Positions 7,701-14,578 of a DNA stretch of 22,632 nucleotides are shown piece after piece. The first letter of the stretch is position 1. Each line of letters opens with the position of its first letter. Source of the stretch: Kangiella sp. (GTDB lineage: Bacteria > Pseudomonadota > Gammaproteobacteria > Enterobacterales > Kangiellaceae). The stretch is taken from the NCBI GenBank assembly GCA_002733465.1, contig NVVT01000016.1:54303-76934 (forward strand), in the 5' to 3' direction. The translations under genes were made by a program, and so were the position numbers. The notes beneath the pieces are model-generated. The model searched no databases. It saw only the letters and a list, made by a program, of their open reading frames with translations, and had not been told where the DNA came from.

Positions 7701-8915
7701 ATCTTGACTATTTTTTGAATAAGTGATTAGTCGTTCTTTATTGTGGTTTTTCAATTGAGTTAGTTTGTAGTCAGGCAATGTATTTAAACGCCAGTCTTTT
7801 GATTTACTGCCTTTTATAGTGTCGAAAAAATAGTAGGTTTCATTATCAAAACTTAACCACATTTGCCTTTGTAAACTTAATCGATCCGATGAATGAGAGA
7901 TCCCTCTATGACCTTCTTTTATGGTTAGTGTCTCTTTATGGTTAATCACATAATGAGGAAGCGAACTCCAATGATTAACAAAACCTTGCTCCGAATCAAT
8001 CGCTGACGCATTAACAATTTGTGTAGAACGAAGTCTATCGTTATTTTGGTATACCCATATTTCTTGTTGTGGCCAATATTGACCTAGCTCGCTAAAGGCT
8101 ATCTCGTTTGGAAATCCGTGAATTTTGAATTTTAGTTTAACCTCAAAACTGCCAGGTTTTAATTGAATTTTTAAATTACCTTGGCTATCAATTTGAGTGT
8201 TCAGCGCAGAATTGATAGACATCAATTGATACTTCTCTAGATTGATTTGAGTCAAAGTTTCTTCTCTCGCTCTTCCGCCAATATCAAGATCTATCGCTAT
8301 GGTCATCGTCATAGGATGTCCATCGTTTATAAGTCGATTGACCCAAACTTTAAGGAAATCGACCTCTTCTTTCTCAATTTGTTTAACACTGCCCAACCAG
8401 AGTTGATTATTTTTTCTTTTAATGAATTCAATTTTCTTTTGGTTAATAAATAAGTCCAATAAAGCTATTTCACTCGGTATTTGAATTGATTCGGGACGTT
8501 TAACCCAAGGCGTTACACCTCTAATTTGATATTCACCTTTTTTTAGTTGCAAATAGGGTTTGTTGTTGATTTTTAGAACTACCGCTTCTTTATTATTCAC
8601 AGTGACGCTTTGTGGCCACTGATTGATATTTCCAGGGAGCGGTATTTTTCCTTCGTCCAATAGCGACCAGTCTTGAGAAAATTTTAATTGCTTATCATTA
8701 ACTTCTAATTTTAGAGAAGACGGCCAAGCACATAAATAATTTTGTTTTTTTGATGAATCTCGGCCCGCTAAATAAGGGCAATGCTGAAATTCTTGCTTAT
8801 AGCTCACCCAATCTGCCCATTCAGAAAGATCATTCGGCACTGCTTTTGACAAAAGATTAGACGAAAAAATTAGAATAAAAAGCGAGAATATTGTTATTTT
8901 TAGCAAAGATTGCAT
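4761..8915 (-). CDS. Very large membrane-anchored protein of unknown function with internal duplication
   Basis: This is a 1384-residue protein that I cannot assign to a named family. Residues 1-24 are a signal peptide. A long beta-rich, presumably periplasmic part (about 25-465) carries C-P-Y-L-A-G-R near 46-52 and C-A-W-P at 62-65. It is followed by hydrophobic segments at roughly 473-507, 543-562 and 685-705. Residues 735-757 form a second signal-peptide-like stretch ending in LSAKE. A second beta-rich part (about 775-1190) and a second helix cluster (about 1208-1262, 1281-1305, 1337-1365) follow. The halves share LPG/LPE..VTVNNK/ISVNGK, LKPG and SGA..YG..W-type motifs. On the minus strand AAGGA precedes the ATG by 8 bases. 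A membrane-anchored binding or assembly role is only a guess. Confidence 0.85.
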   Translation of the reverse strand: MQSLLKITIFSLFILIFSSNLLSKAVPNDLSEWADWVSYKQEFQHCPYLAGRDSSKKQNYLCAWPSSLKLEVNDKQLKFSQDWSLLDEGKIPLPGNINQWPQSVTVNNKEAVVLKINNKPYLQLKKGEYQIRGVTPWVKRPESIQIPSEIALLDLFINQKKIEFIKRKNNQLWLGSVKQIEKEEVDFLKVWVNRLINDGHPMTMTIAIDLDIGGRAREETLTQINLEKYQLMSINSALNTQIDSQGNLKIQLKPGSFEVKLKFKIHGFPNEIAFSELGQYWPQQEIWVYQNNDRLRSTQIVNASAIDSEQGFVNHWSSLPHYVINHKETLTIKEGHRGISHSSDRLSLQRQMWLSFDNETYYFFDTIKGSKSKDWRLNTLPDYKLTQLKNHNKERLITYSKNSQDQQVTGVEVRTPDIDVFAGGEVAFNKMNHASGWNINFATTKVSLSIPPGRKLIAISGADSSYGDWLGKWNLIDLFFVLIITAMAFKFFGLLASLFALITLVLGYHESHMPTFLWMNLIASISIVDKITKPSWLKAFNIYRWISVGLLLLTLLPFVAQQIRYTLHPQLEMSRSITFSLSDTASMRPKNPINIAVAELEQYDDFQDNEIKRRTRKIAKASSVIITASRTQRAELDNSYEQGAIIQAGKGKPNWQWKQAGYGWNGPVDGDEQIGLHILTTNWVRLLRVLLIVFSLLWLLAILNKGFNIKSGMRKILDGSKNASKTNTKNKTVTNTAIIGLAIFLGISSFSFSEKLSAKEYPSESLLTELHNRLYPKPVCAPNCVSIANAKMTINGQAVALELSYQSGAELASLLPESNDWNIQAISVNGKPTKALWRNKSGQWISLKPGLSNVKIIARLKVKSDLVIRFPEKPLRLTHKIKGWELSGVSNQKLSGSSIQLTRLALVAKAVGDKNSAQAKRLANQSYEQSIADLFLLTRRFHFGSQWNLTTKVTRQAPQKGVLTTKIPLLSFEHPLQNTDKIKNGLMHIVLLNNTYSTSWDSIIKSDSKNDESSATFELTALNNPSISESWKILVFPNWNIEIKGIPAVFPNSYSPDDYWIYQYFPRADEKLTFKLSKPPAVLGESVAITKVSQSHEISKRKTTTKIQIDYQATRAEPLIIDIGEHQIKSVKQDQSKINLTKVDGKITIGLKPGKHQVELVIEAPIPVDFKRVIKSIKLGRDFSNLTSQVNLPDNRWLLSASGAGYGPAILYWGELIFFLLLAIGLSRLSFSPLNYWQWLILGLGMSTFSWPALSLVAIWLLASQWKRENKNSISKHAVLGNWLTVISTVFAVLALVGAVPFGLLQSPDMGVVGNGSYGNSLIWFLDQGKDRLGDIVLYTLPLWIYKVLMLLWATWLSFSLIKWLSWILKDLTDAKFKTEKETK

Positions 8916-9010
8916 AGTATATTCCTTAAATTGATATCAACATTTGTTCTATTAAAGACTGTATAGGTTTTTGGGGAAATTTTGAAGCTCTCTTTAATAA
9001 AGTTTTTTCT

Positions 9011-9040
9011 TCAACGATTGGTATTTAATACCAACGTTGA
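9011..9040. repeat. Extended inverted repeat upstream of the large membrane protein gene
   Basis: TCAACG at 9011-9016 pairs with CGTTGA at 9035-9040, and TTGGTATT at 9018-9025 pairs with AATACCAA at 9027-9034, with one unpaired A at 9017. The dyad lies just beyond the stop of the hydrolase gene and about 96 bases before the start of the 1384-residue protein. No T-run follows it on the minus strand, so it is a poor intrinsic terminator for the hydrolase gene. An operator or RNA processing signal is possible. Confidence 0.6.
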
Positions 9041-9046
9041 AATTTC

Positions 9047-9967
9047 TCACAAAGGGTTATTAATTGCCAACAAAACCTCTTTTGCCCAATATTCTGGTGC
9101 TTCTAACATGGGAAAATGTCCAAGTTCTTGAAGCCAAATTAGTTTTGAATTGCGTGTTTCTTTTTCGATCACTCTTGCCATTTCAGCAACCGCTATCGGA
9201 TCGTTTTCAGGCCAGACTATTTTGATAGGTATTTGCGTCTGTTTTAATGCGCCAATCCACCGATGCCAAAGCGTATGCCTTTCAAAAGTGTAACGACTCA
9301 TTTTCGCCAATACCTCTTTGCCGTTGTGACAAGTCATCATCTCCCATATGGTATCGATTTCATCTTGCGAAATTTTCGATTGATCGAAATAGATATTTCT
9401 TAGATTCTTTCCTAGAATTTTTTTATTGGATATTTTGGCAATAAATTTTCCAATAAAACGATTTCTTAAAAGTTTTTGCATTAAACGCAATTTGGCTAAC
9501 TCTATATGCATTGAGCCATTACACAAAACTAACTGTTGAATTTTTATCGGGCACAAACCAACGTTATCTCTGGCTAATAATTCGGTGGCTATGCTCGTAC
9601 CATAATCATGTGCGAGGATAATGGCTGACTCAATATTTAGTTGCTTCCATAAACATAACGCAATGTCAGTTTGGTCAATTAAGGAATAGGAGTAATCAAT
9701 AGGTTTATCTGAAAAACCAAAGCCTAAATGATCGTGAATGATTACTCGAAATTGCTCAGATAATGCATCAATAACTTTCCAGTAATCAAAGGAAGATGTT
9801 GGAAAACCGTGCAAGATGCATAAAACAGGTTTGTTTCCATCGCTTGACTGATTTCCATTACCTTTCTTACTATTATGAGCATTAGTATCAATTACGAATA
9901 TTTGACGTCGACAAATATTATAGAAACTTCCTTTTGCTAGCCAGTTTCTATACGCTTTTGTTTTCAT
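9047..9967 (-). CDS. Alpha/beta hydrolase of the MEST/epoxide hydrolase-like group
   Basis: This is a 306-residue protein counted from the ATG at 9967; the frame extends 5 codons further to a TTG. LHGFPTSSFDYW at 52-63 gives the oxyanion region. HDHLGFGFSDKP at 78-89 is the strand-4 region characteristic of haloalkane dehalogenase/epoxide hydrolase relatives. AHDYGTS at 119-125 has an aspartate nucleophile (Asp121). Asp256 (in ENDP) and His284 (in LGHFP) complete the triad. The cap segment and the HRWIGAL...IPIKIVW region around 235-252 resemble animal MEST/PEG1 and its bacterial relatives as I remember them. An Asp nucleophile suggests epoxide or halocarbon-type chemistry, but substrates of this branch are unknown. 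It is divergent from the PAP2 gene. Confidence 0.82.
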   Translation of the reverse strand: MKTKAYRNWLAKGSFYNICRRQIFVIDTNAHNSKKGNGNQSSDGNKPVLCILHGFPTSSFDYWKVIDALSEQFRVIIHDHLGFGFSDKPIDYSYSLIDQTDIALCLWKQLNIESAIILAHDYGTSIATELLARDNVGLCPIKIQQLVLCNGSMHIELAKLRLMQKLLRNRFIGKFIAKISNKKILGKNLRNIYFDQSKISQDEIDTIWEMMTCHNGKEVLAKMSRYTFERHTLWHRWIGALKQTQIPIKIVWPENDPIAVAEMARVIEKETRNSKLIWLQELGHFPMLEAPEYWAKEVLLAINNPL

Positions 9968-10072
9968 AACGGTGTTTTTCAAGATAATGTTCTCAAATTG
10001 TAAATTTTATTTTATTTTTATGCCTTATATCCTATACTCTTTAGCCTAATAATAAAAACTATCAATCTAATA

Positions 10073-10630
10073 ATGAAACAAAGCTCTATGATCAAGCCTT
10101 TATTAAACCTCATTCCTGCCCTATTTATACTAATTTCAACCTCTGTATTTTGTGTAGAAAAAACTAAAACAGAAAATGTTGGAAATGATATTCAACATAT
10201 TATTTTAGCCGCAGGTCTTGGAGCTTCAATATTTTACGAAGAGGGAAATGAGGGTACTTACCAATTTTTGACGGCTGTCGTTGTTTCTCAAATTTTTGTT
10301 CATGAGTTAAAAGATGCCACACAACAAACTAGACCTAACGGCAAATGCTGTCATTCATTTCCCTCCGGCCATGCTTCTGCATCATTTACTAGTGCTGCAT
10401 TTATTCATGACCGATATGGTTGGCAATATGCAGTACCGGCCTACATTGCATCAACTTATGTTAGCTATTCCAGAGTCTATGCGGATAAACATTTTGAGAA
10501 AGATGTTGTTGCCGGTGCAATTATTGGTCTAATCAGTGGATTTTATTTTACCGATAAATATGAAGATATAAAAATATTACCGGTTGTTAACGATAAACAA
10601 GTTGGTATTTATGTTTCATATGACTTTTGA
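10073..10630 (+). CDS. PAP2-superfamily phosphatase, exported
   Basis: This is a 185-residue protein with a signal peptide or N-terminal anchor (about 8-27). All three phosphatidic-acid-phosphatase motifs are intact: K-x6-RP (Lys80 to Arg87-Pro88), PSGH (97-100) and SR-x5-H-x3-D (from 133, with His140 and Asp144). The two histidines are the expected phospho-acceptor and proton donor. It has fewer hydrophobic helices than integral lipid phosphatases such as PgpB, so it is a short form, perhaps periplasmic or peripheral. Substrates could be lipid phosphates, undecaprenyl pyrophosphate or soluble phosphate esters; the sequence cannot decide. It lies 139 bases before the ligase gene. Confidence 0.9.
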   Translation: MKQSSMIKPLLNLIPALFILISTSVFCVEKTKTENVGNDIQHIILAAGLGASIFYEEGNEGTYQFLTAVVVSQIFVHELKDATQQTRPNGKCCHSFPSGHASASFTSAAFIHDRYGWQYAVPAYIASTYVSYSRVYADKHFEKDVVAGAIIGLISGFYFTDKYEDIKILPVVNDKQVGIYVSYDF

Positions 10631-10769
10631 TTAAATGGACAATATCTGACAAAACAAAGTGTCTTTTTCCCCTATTTATTGGCTAACGATCCCCTCATAA
10701 TGTTCATTCGTAATCTGCGCTGATAATCTTGGCTCAAATTAAATATTAAACAAGAGAAGGGATACTCTT

Positions 10770-11663
10770 ATGAAGAATAAAACATTTAGACTAAGTCAAA
10801 GCATTAGAATCGTCAGAAATATCATCGCTACATCATTAACAATACTACCGCTATGCATCGTAGCTTCAAATTCTTTTGCTCAAAACTCTGGAAGTAATCA
10901 ACCTCCTCTTTTGCTCGCCAAGTATTTCAAAAATAACATTCAATTGGATAATTTTTTCGTTAGCGAAAAACTTGATGGAATAAGAGCTTTTTGGGATGGA
11001 AGCGAGTTGCTAACTAAAAATGGTAATGTTATTCATGCGCCAGATTGGTTTACCGATGATTTTCCTCGTCACTCATTAGATGGCGAATTATGGATAAAAA
11101 GAGGAGCCTTTGAAGAAGTTTCTGGGTTAGCTAGACGTAAGGTTCCTATTGATGAAGAGTGGAAAAAAATTAAATTTATGGTATTTGATTTGCCTTATGA
11201 TTTAGCTACTTTTGACGACCGTTTAGTCAATCTAACTCGTATTGTAAAAGAAACAAATCTTGCTCATCTGTTAATAGTTAAACAAAACAATATACAATCG
11301 AAGGAAGACTTAGACCGATATTTGTCGCTAGTTGTAGCCAAAGGCGGTGAAGGTTTAATGCTCCACAAAAAAGATTCTCTATACCAAGCTATACGGAGCA
11401 ACGACTTACAAAAACTAAAACCTCTTTATGATGCCGAAGCAACCGTTATTCGGCATCTAGAAGGTAAAGGAAAATATTTAGGCTATTTGGGATCTATTGA
11501 AGTCATCAATGAAGATGGAATAACATTCAAAATTGGTAGTGGATTTAGTTTTAATGAACGTAAAAACCCTCCTCCTATTGGCAGTACTATCACTTATCAA
11601 TACCGAGGTAAAACAAGAAATAACACGCCAAAATTTGCTAGTTTTCTACGAGTCTTTAACTAG
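10770..11663 (+). CDS. Exported ATP-dependent DNA ligase, LigE type
   Basis: This is a 297-residue protein. A positively charged start and hydrophobic core end at NSFA (about residue 38), giving a signal peptide that suggests periplasmic localisation. The nucleotidyltransferase motif I SEKLDGIRAFWDG spans 65-77 with the adenylated Lys67. DGELWIKRG at 104-112 is motif III-like, VFDLPYD at 138-144 is motif IIIa, EGLMLHK at 194-200 is motif IV and LQKLKPLYDAEATV at 213-226 is motif V. An OB-fold domain follows to the end. The length and minimal two-domain form match Lig E, which seals nicked DNA with ATP as cofactor and has been proposed to act on extracellular or incoming DNA. A GAAGGGA ribosome site precedes the ATG. 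Confidence 0.92.
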   Translation: MKNKTFRLSQSIRIVRNIIATSLTILPLCIVASNSFAQNSGSNQPPLLLAKYFKNNIQLDNFFVSEKLDGIRAFWDGSELLTKNGNVIHAPDWFTDDFPRHSLDGELWIKRGAFEEVSGLARRKVPIDEEWKKIKFMVFDLPYDLATFDDRLVNLTRIVKETNLAHLLIVKQNNIQSKEDLDRYLSLVVAKGGEGLMLHKKDSLYQAIRSNDLQKLKPLYDAEATVIRHLEGKGKYLGYLGSIEVINEDGITFKIGSGFSFNERKNPPPIGSTITYQYRGKTRNNTPKFASFLRVFN

Positions 11664-11824
11664 TAATAAATACTGAACCTTTGACAATTTACTTTAATAT
11701 AGCTGATATTAATTTTGGGGTATTAACCACTTACGTATTACTCTTTTTGTTAAAGTAGCTTTTTATCGGTTCTACAATATTATGACCTTTTATAGTGTAA
11801 TTAAATGATTGACCTATTTTAGTC

Positions 11825-11852
11825 TTAGCATTAAGCTTTAGGTCTCTATAAT
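11825..11852 (+). promoter_or_regulatory. Candidate sigma-70 promoter for the PKHD hydroxylase gene
   Basis: A perfect -10 hexamer TATAAT (11847-11852) is preceded by TTAGCA (11825-11830, 4 of 6 matches to TTGACA) with a 16-base spacer. Transcription would start near 11858, leaving a short leader before the ATG at 11873. Further upstream in this 209-base gap is a perfect TTGACA (11681-11686) without a good -10 at proper spacing. I see nothing else in the gap. Confidence 0.4.
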
Positions 11853-11872
11853 TCTTAATTTATCATGAAAAT

Positions 11873-12535
11873 ATGTTTCTAGAAATACCGAAAATATTAA
11901 ACTTAAATGAATTGAATCAATTAAAGGTTCTCGCTGAGAAGGCTAAATTTGTAGACGGTAAAATTAGTAATCCTCATAATCTGACAAAGAACAACCTCCA
12001 ATTAGATAACCAATCACCAATTTACAAAGAATCTAGCCAAATATTGCATAATGCATTGCTTAGAAATGAAAACTTCAGAAATTTTGCTTTACCTAGCAGA
12101 ATAACTCCACCTCTCCTTTGCAAGTATGACGTCAATATGTCTTACGGTATTCACAGCGATAACGCATTTATTTCTCAACCTCAACAAACGCCTATTCGTT
12201 CAGATATTTCAGCTACATTTTTTCTTAATGACCCTAAAAGCTATGAAGGTGGTGAACTGGTGATTCACATAGAGAATCAAAAAGTTGAGATCAAATTAGA
12301 TGCCGGTGCAGTAATTATTTATCCTTCAACCTATCTACATGAAGTTAAAGCGGTTAGTAATGGAAATCGACTTGTAGCGATTGCATTTATTCAAAGCCAA
12401 ATAAGAGATGAAAAACAAAGAGAGCTTATTTACAATGTTGGCGAAGTAGAAGCGTTAGAAGGATTTAATATACAACATGAAAATCGCGTTAGATTAAATT
12501 TTATAAGGCAGAGTTTAATTCGTATGTGGTCATAG
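11873..12535 (+). CDS. PKHD-type Fe(II)/2-oxoglutarate-dependent hydroxylase (PiuC/YbiX family)
   Basis: This is a 220-residue protein, full length for the family. The N-terminus and KNNLQLD (39-45) match the YbiX/PiuC family. The iron ligands are His94 and Asp96 in the HSDNA motif and His156 in YLHEVKAV, with Arg166 as the probable 2-oxoglutarate carboxylate ligand. DISATFFLNDPKSYEGGELV (111-130) is the family's conserved jelly-roll strand pair. Members often neighbour TonB-dependent siderophore receptors and are linked to iron uptake; none is present here. The true substrate is unknown. It stands alone between the ligase and a glycosyltransferase gene, 38 bases before the latter, and could be co-transcribed with it. 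Confidence 0.9.
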   Translation: MFLEIPKILNLNELNQLKVLAEKAKFVDGKISNPHNLTKNNLQLDNQSPIYKESSQILHNALLRNENFRNFALPSRITPPLLCKYDVNMSYGIHSDNAFISQPQQTPIRSDISATFFLNDPKSYEGGELVIHIENQKVEIKLDAGAVIIYPSTYLHEVKAVSNGNRLVAIAFIQSQIRDEKQRELIYNVGEVEALEGFNIQHENRVRLNFIRQSLIRMWS

Positions 12536-12573
12536 TCGTTGTACAATAAAGTTTCTTTAAGTTAATAGATGTT

Positions 12574-13815
12574 ATGCAAATACTATTAGTCATTGGATAT
12601 GTTTGGCCCGAACCTAAGTCATCGGCAGCAGGTTCACACATGCTTTCAATCATGCGTTTATTTAGAAGCAAAGATTGGCAGGTGATATTTTCAACACCTG
12701 CACAAAAAACAGACTTTTGTGCCGAATTAGAAAAAGAAAATATAGTAACTGAAGAGATACACGTTAACTCAGAAACCTTTGATAGCTATATTGCAGATCT
12801 TAATCCAACAGCCGTACTATTTGACCGTTTTTTAATGGAAGAACAGTTTGGTTGGCGTGTAAAAAAATATAGCCCATCAAGTATACGAATTTTGGATACA
12901 GAAGATCTTCAGTGTCTAAGGGGCGCAAGACAAACGGCTTTAAAAGAAAATCGAGAATTTACGAATACCGATCTTCATTCAGATTTAGGGAAACGAGAGA
13001 TTGCGAGTATCTATCGTTGCGATCTATCACTGATTATTTCCGATTTTGAAATAAAACTTTTAACCGAACACTTTTTCATAGATCCTAGCCTTCTAATTCA
13101 TATTCCTTTTATGCTAGATTTAGACCTTCGACCTAATAAACTACCTGACTTTTCTCAAAGAAAACACTTTATTACCATCGGTAATTTACGACATGCCCCA
13201 AACTGGGATTCTATTCTTTATTTACAGAAAATTTGGCCATTGATTAGAAAACAATTACCCGACGCAGAGCTTCATATTTACGGTGCTTATACACCGCCAA
13301 AAGCAACTGCACTGAATAATTCGAAAATAGGGTTTTTAATTAAAGACCGCGCTGAAGATGTCAACGATGTCATGGCTAACGCTAGAGTTTGTCTTTCACC
13401 ACTTCGATTTGGTGCGGGGATTAAAGGCAAGTTCGTGGATGCTATGATGAATAGAACGCCAATTATCACCACAACGATTGGGGCAGAAGGTATGACCGGT
13501 GGAAAACATCCTGAAAAATATTGGCCGGGTTATGTAGAGGATGATATTGAATCTATTGTCGCAAAATCAATCGAATGTTATACAAGTGAAACTAACTGGA
13601 ACAAAAAGAGTGAACGTTCTAATGAATTACTCAAAACCGTTTTTGATGGGAAAATAATAGGCCAAAAACTAATGAATAGAATTAGTAAGCTTAAACTCAA
13701 CATTAAACACCATCGATTAAATAATTTTGTCGGTGCAATGCTATTACATCATTCAATGCGAAGTACAGAGTTTATGGCACGCTGGATAGAAGAGAAAAAT
13801 AAACCTTCGGATTAA
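12574..13815 (+). CDS. GT4-like glycosyltransferase (GT-B fold)
   Basis: This is a 413-residue protein. An N-terminal Rossmann-like half begins MQILLVIGYVWPEP and has an SSAAGSHML loop, typical of the acceptor domain of GT-B enzymes. The C-terminal donor domain has FITIGNLRHAPNWDSI at about 199-214, LHIYGAY near 235, and SPLRFGAGIKGKFVDAMM around 275-292, where a glycine-rich loop precedes the lysine and acidic residue that contact the nucleotide sugar, then TTIGAEGM. Donor and acceptor are unknown. It converges on neuA with only 9 bases between stop codons, and most likely serves the same surface glycan as the nonulosonate cluster, although it is on the other strand. Confidence 0.85.
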   Translation: MQILLVIGYVWPEPKSSAAGSHMLSIMRLFRSKDWQVIFSTPAQKTDFCAELEKENIVTEEIHVNSETFDSYIADLNPTAVLFDRFLMEEQFGWRVKKYSPSSIRILDTEDLQCLRGARQTALKENREFTNTDLHSDLGKREIASIYRCDLSLIISDFEIKLLTEHFFIDPSLLIHIPFMLDLDLRPNKLPDFSQRKHFITIGNLRHAPNWDSILYLQKIWPLIRKQLPDAELHIYGAYTPPKATALNNSKIGFLIKDRAEDVNDVMANARVCLSPLRFGAGIKGKFVDAMMNRTPIITTTIGAEGMTGGKHPEKYWPGYVEDDIESIVAKSIECYTSETNWNKKSERSNELLKTVFDGKIIGQKLMNRISKLKLNIKHHRLNNFVGAMLLHHSMRSTEFMARWIEEKNKPSD

Positions 13816-13824
13816 AGCGTAGAT

Positions 13825-14541
13825 TTATGCTTCATTATCCATTTGTCGTTTTAAATAAAATTCCGCCAAATGAAAATCATTTAAAGTATCAATATCGACC
13901 GATTTTTCTTTATCCATAATAAAAGCAAAACAGTTTTCATTCAGCAGAAACTTCTTTTGATTACGCAATTCTTTAATCAAAGTGATATAGATTGCACCAT
14001 TCAATCGATAATAGTTTTGTAGTTCTTGGCTTCGTTTGTTATGTAAATCATTAGATAAAAATTCAGACAAAGATAAATCCGCTGGTAGTGTGTTACTCCA
14101 TAGAGGTGAATGCTCCATTTCACAAACTGAAACGATCCCGTTTGCATCTTTTTTATCAAATAATTCGAATGCATTTATTATATCTTTGTGACAGCGCAGT
14201 GGTGATGTTGGCTGAAGTAGTATTACAATATCGTAGTGTTCACCATCCTCTGCTAGTTTATCTAAAGCATGTAAAACGACGTCCAGTGACGTTGCATTGT
14301 CATTCGATAATTTTTCAGGTCTCTCAAAAGGAACTTTAGCGCCGGAAGCAATAGAAACATTTGCTATATCTTTACAGTCTGTTGATACAACCACGCTATC
14401 GATAATGTCGCTTTCAAGTGCCGCTTCTATCGTCCATGTAATAAGTGGTTTTTCACCTAATGGTAAAATGTTTTTTTGAGGTAAACGTTTACTCCCTCCA
14501 CGTGCAGGAATAAGAGCTAAGACCCTTTTATCGTTTAACAT
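13825..14541 (-). CDS. neuA: CMP-nonulosonic acid synthetase (NeuA/LegF-type acylneuraminate cytidylyltransferase)
   Basis: This is a 238-residue protein. IPARGGSKRLPQKN at 11-24 is the CTP-binding motif of cytidylyltransferases for sialic, legionaminic and pseudaminic acids. The C-terminal VDIDTLNDFHLAEF segment supplies metal-binding aspartates. It transfers CMP from CTP to the nonulosonic acid made by NeuB, the last cytoplasmic step before glycan transfer. The sequence does not tell which nine-carbon sugar is used. The neighbouring legB, legC and ptmE genes argue for a legionaminic-type product, so the enzyme is best read as LegF. It is the last gene of the minus-strand series, 37 bases after ptmE. 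Confidence 0.93.
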   Translation of the reverse strand: MLNDKRVLALIPARGGSKRLPQKNILPLGEKPLITWTIEAALESDIIDSVVVSTDCKDIANVSIASGAKVPFERPEKLSNDNATSLDVVLHALDKLAEDGEHYDIVILLQPTSPLRCHKDIINAFELFDKKDANGIVSVCEMEHSPLWSNTLPADLSLSEFLSNDLHNKRSQELQNYYRLNGAIYITLIKELRNQKKFLLNENCFAFIMDKEKSVDIDTLNDFHLAEFYLKRQMDNEA

Positions 14542-14578
14542 AAATAGTTATAAACCCACAATATTTCAAAAATAATCA

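Noticed and set aside
8931..8940. TTGATATCAA palindrome as an FNR site in front of the giant membrane protein gene
   Set aside because: FNR sites need a 4-base spacer between TTGAT and ATCAA; here the half sites are directly joined, so it is just a short palindrome in AT-rich DNA.
9047..9967. Haloalkane dehalogenase annotation for the hydrolase
   Set aside because: The fold and Asp nucleophile fit the superfamily, but the halide-binding residues cannot be confirmed and the sequence looks closer to MEST.
10640..10675. Possible intrinsic terminator after the PAP2 gene (GACA...TGTC then a T-run)
   Set aside because: The stem is only four base pairs with an 8-base loop, too weak to call.
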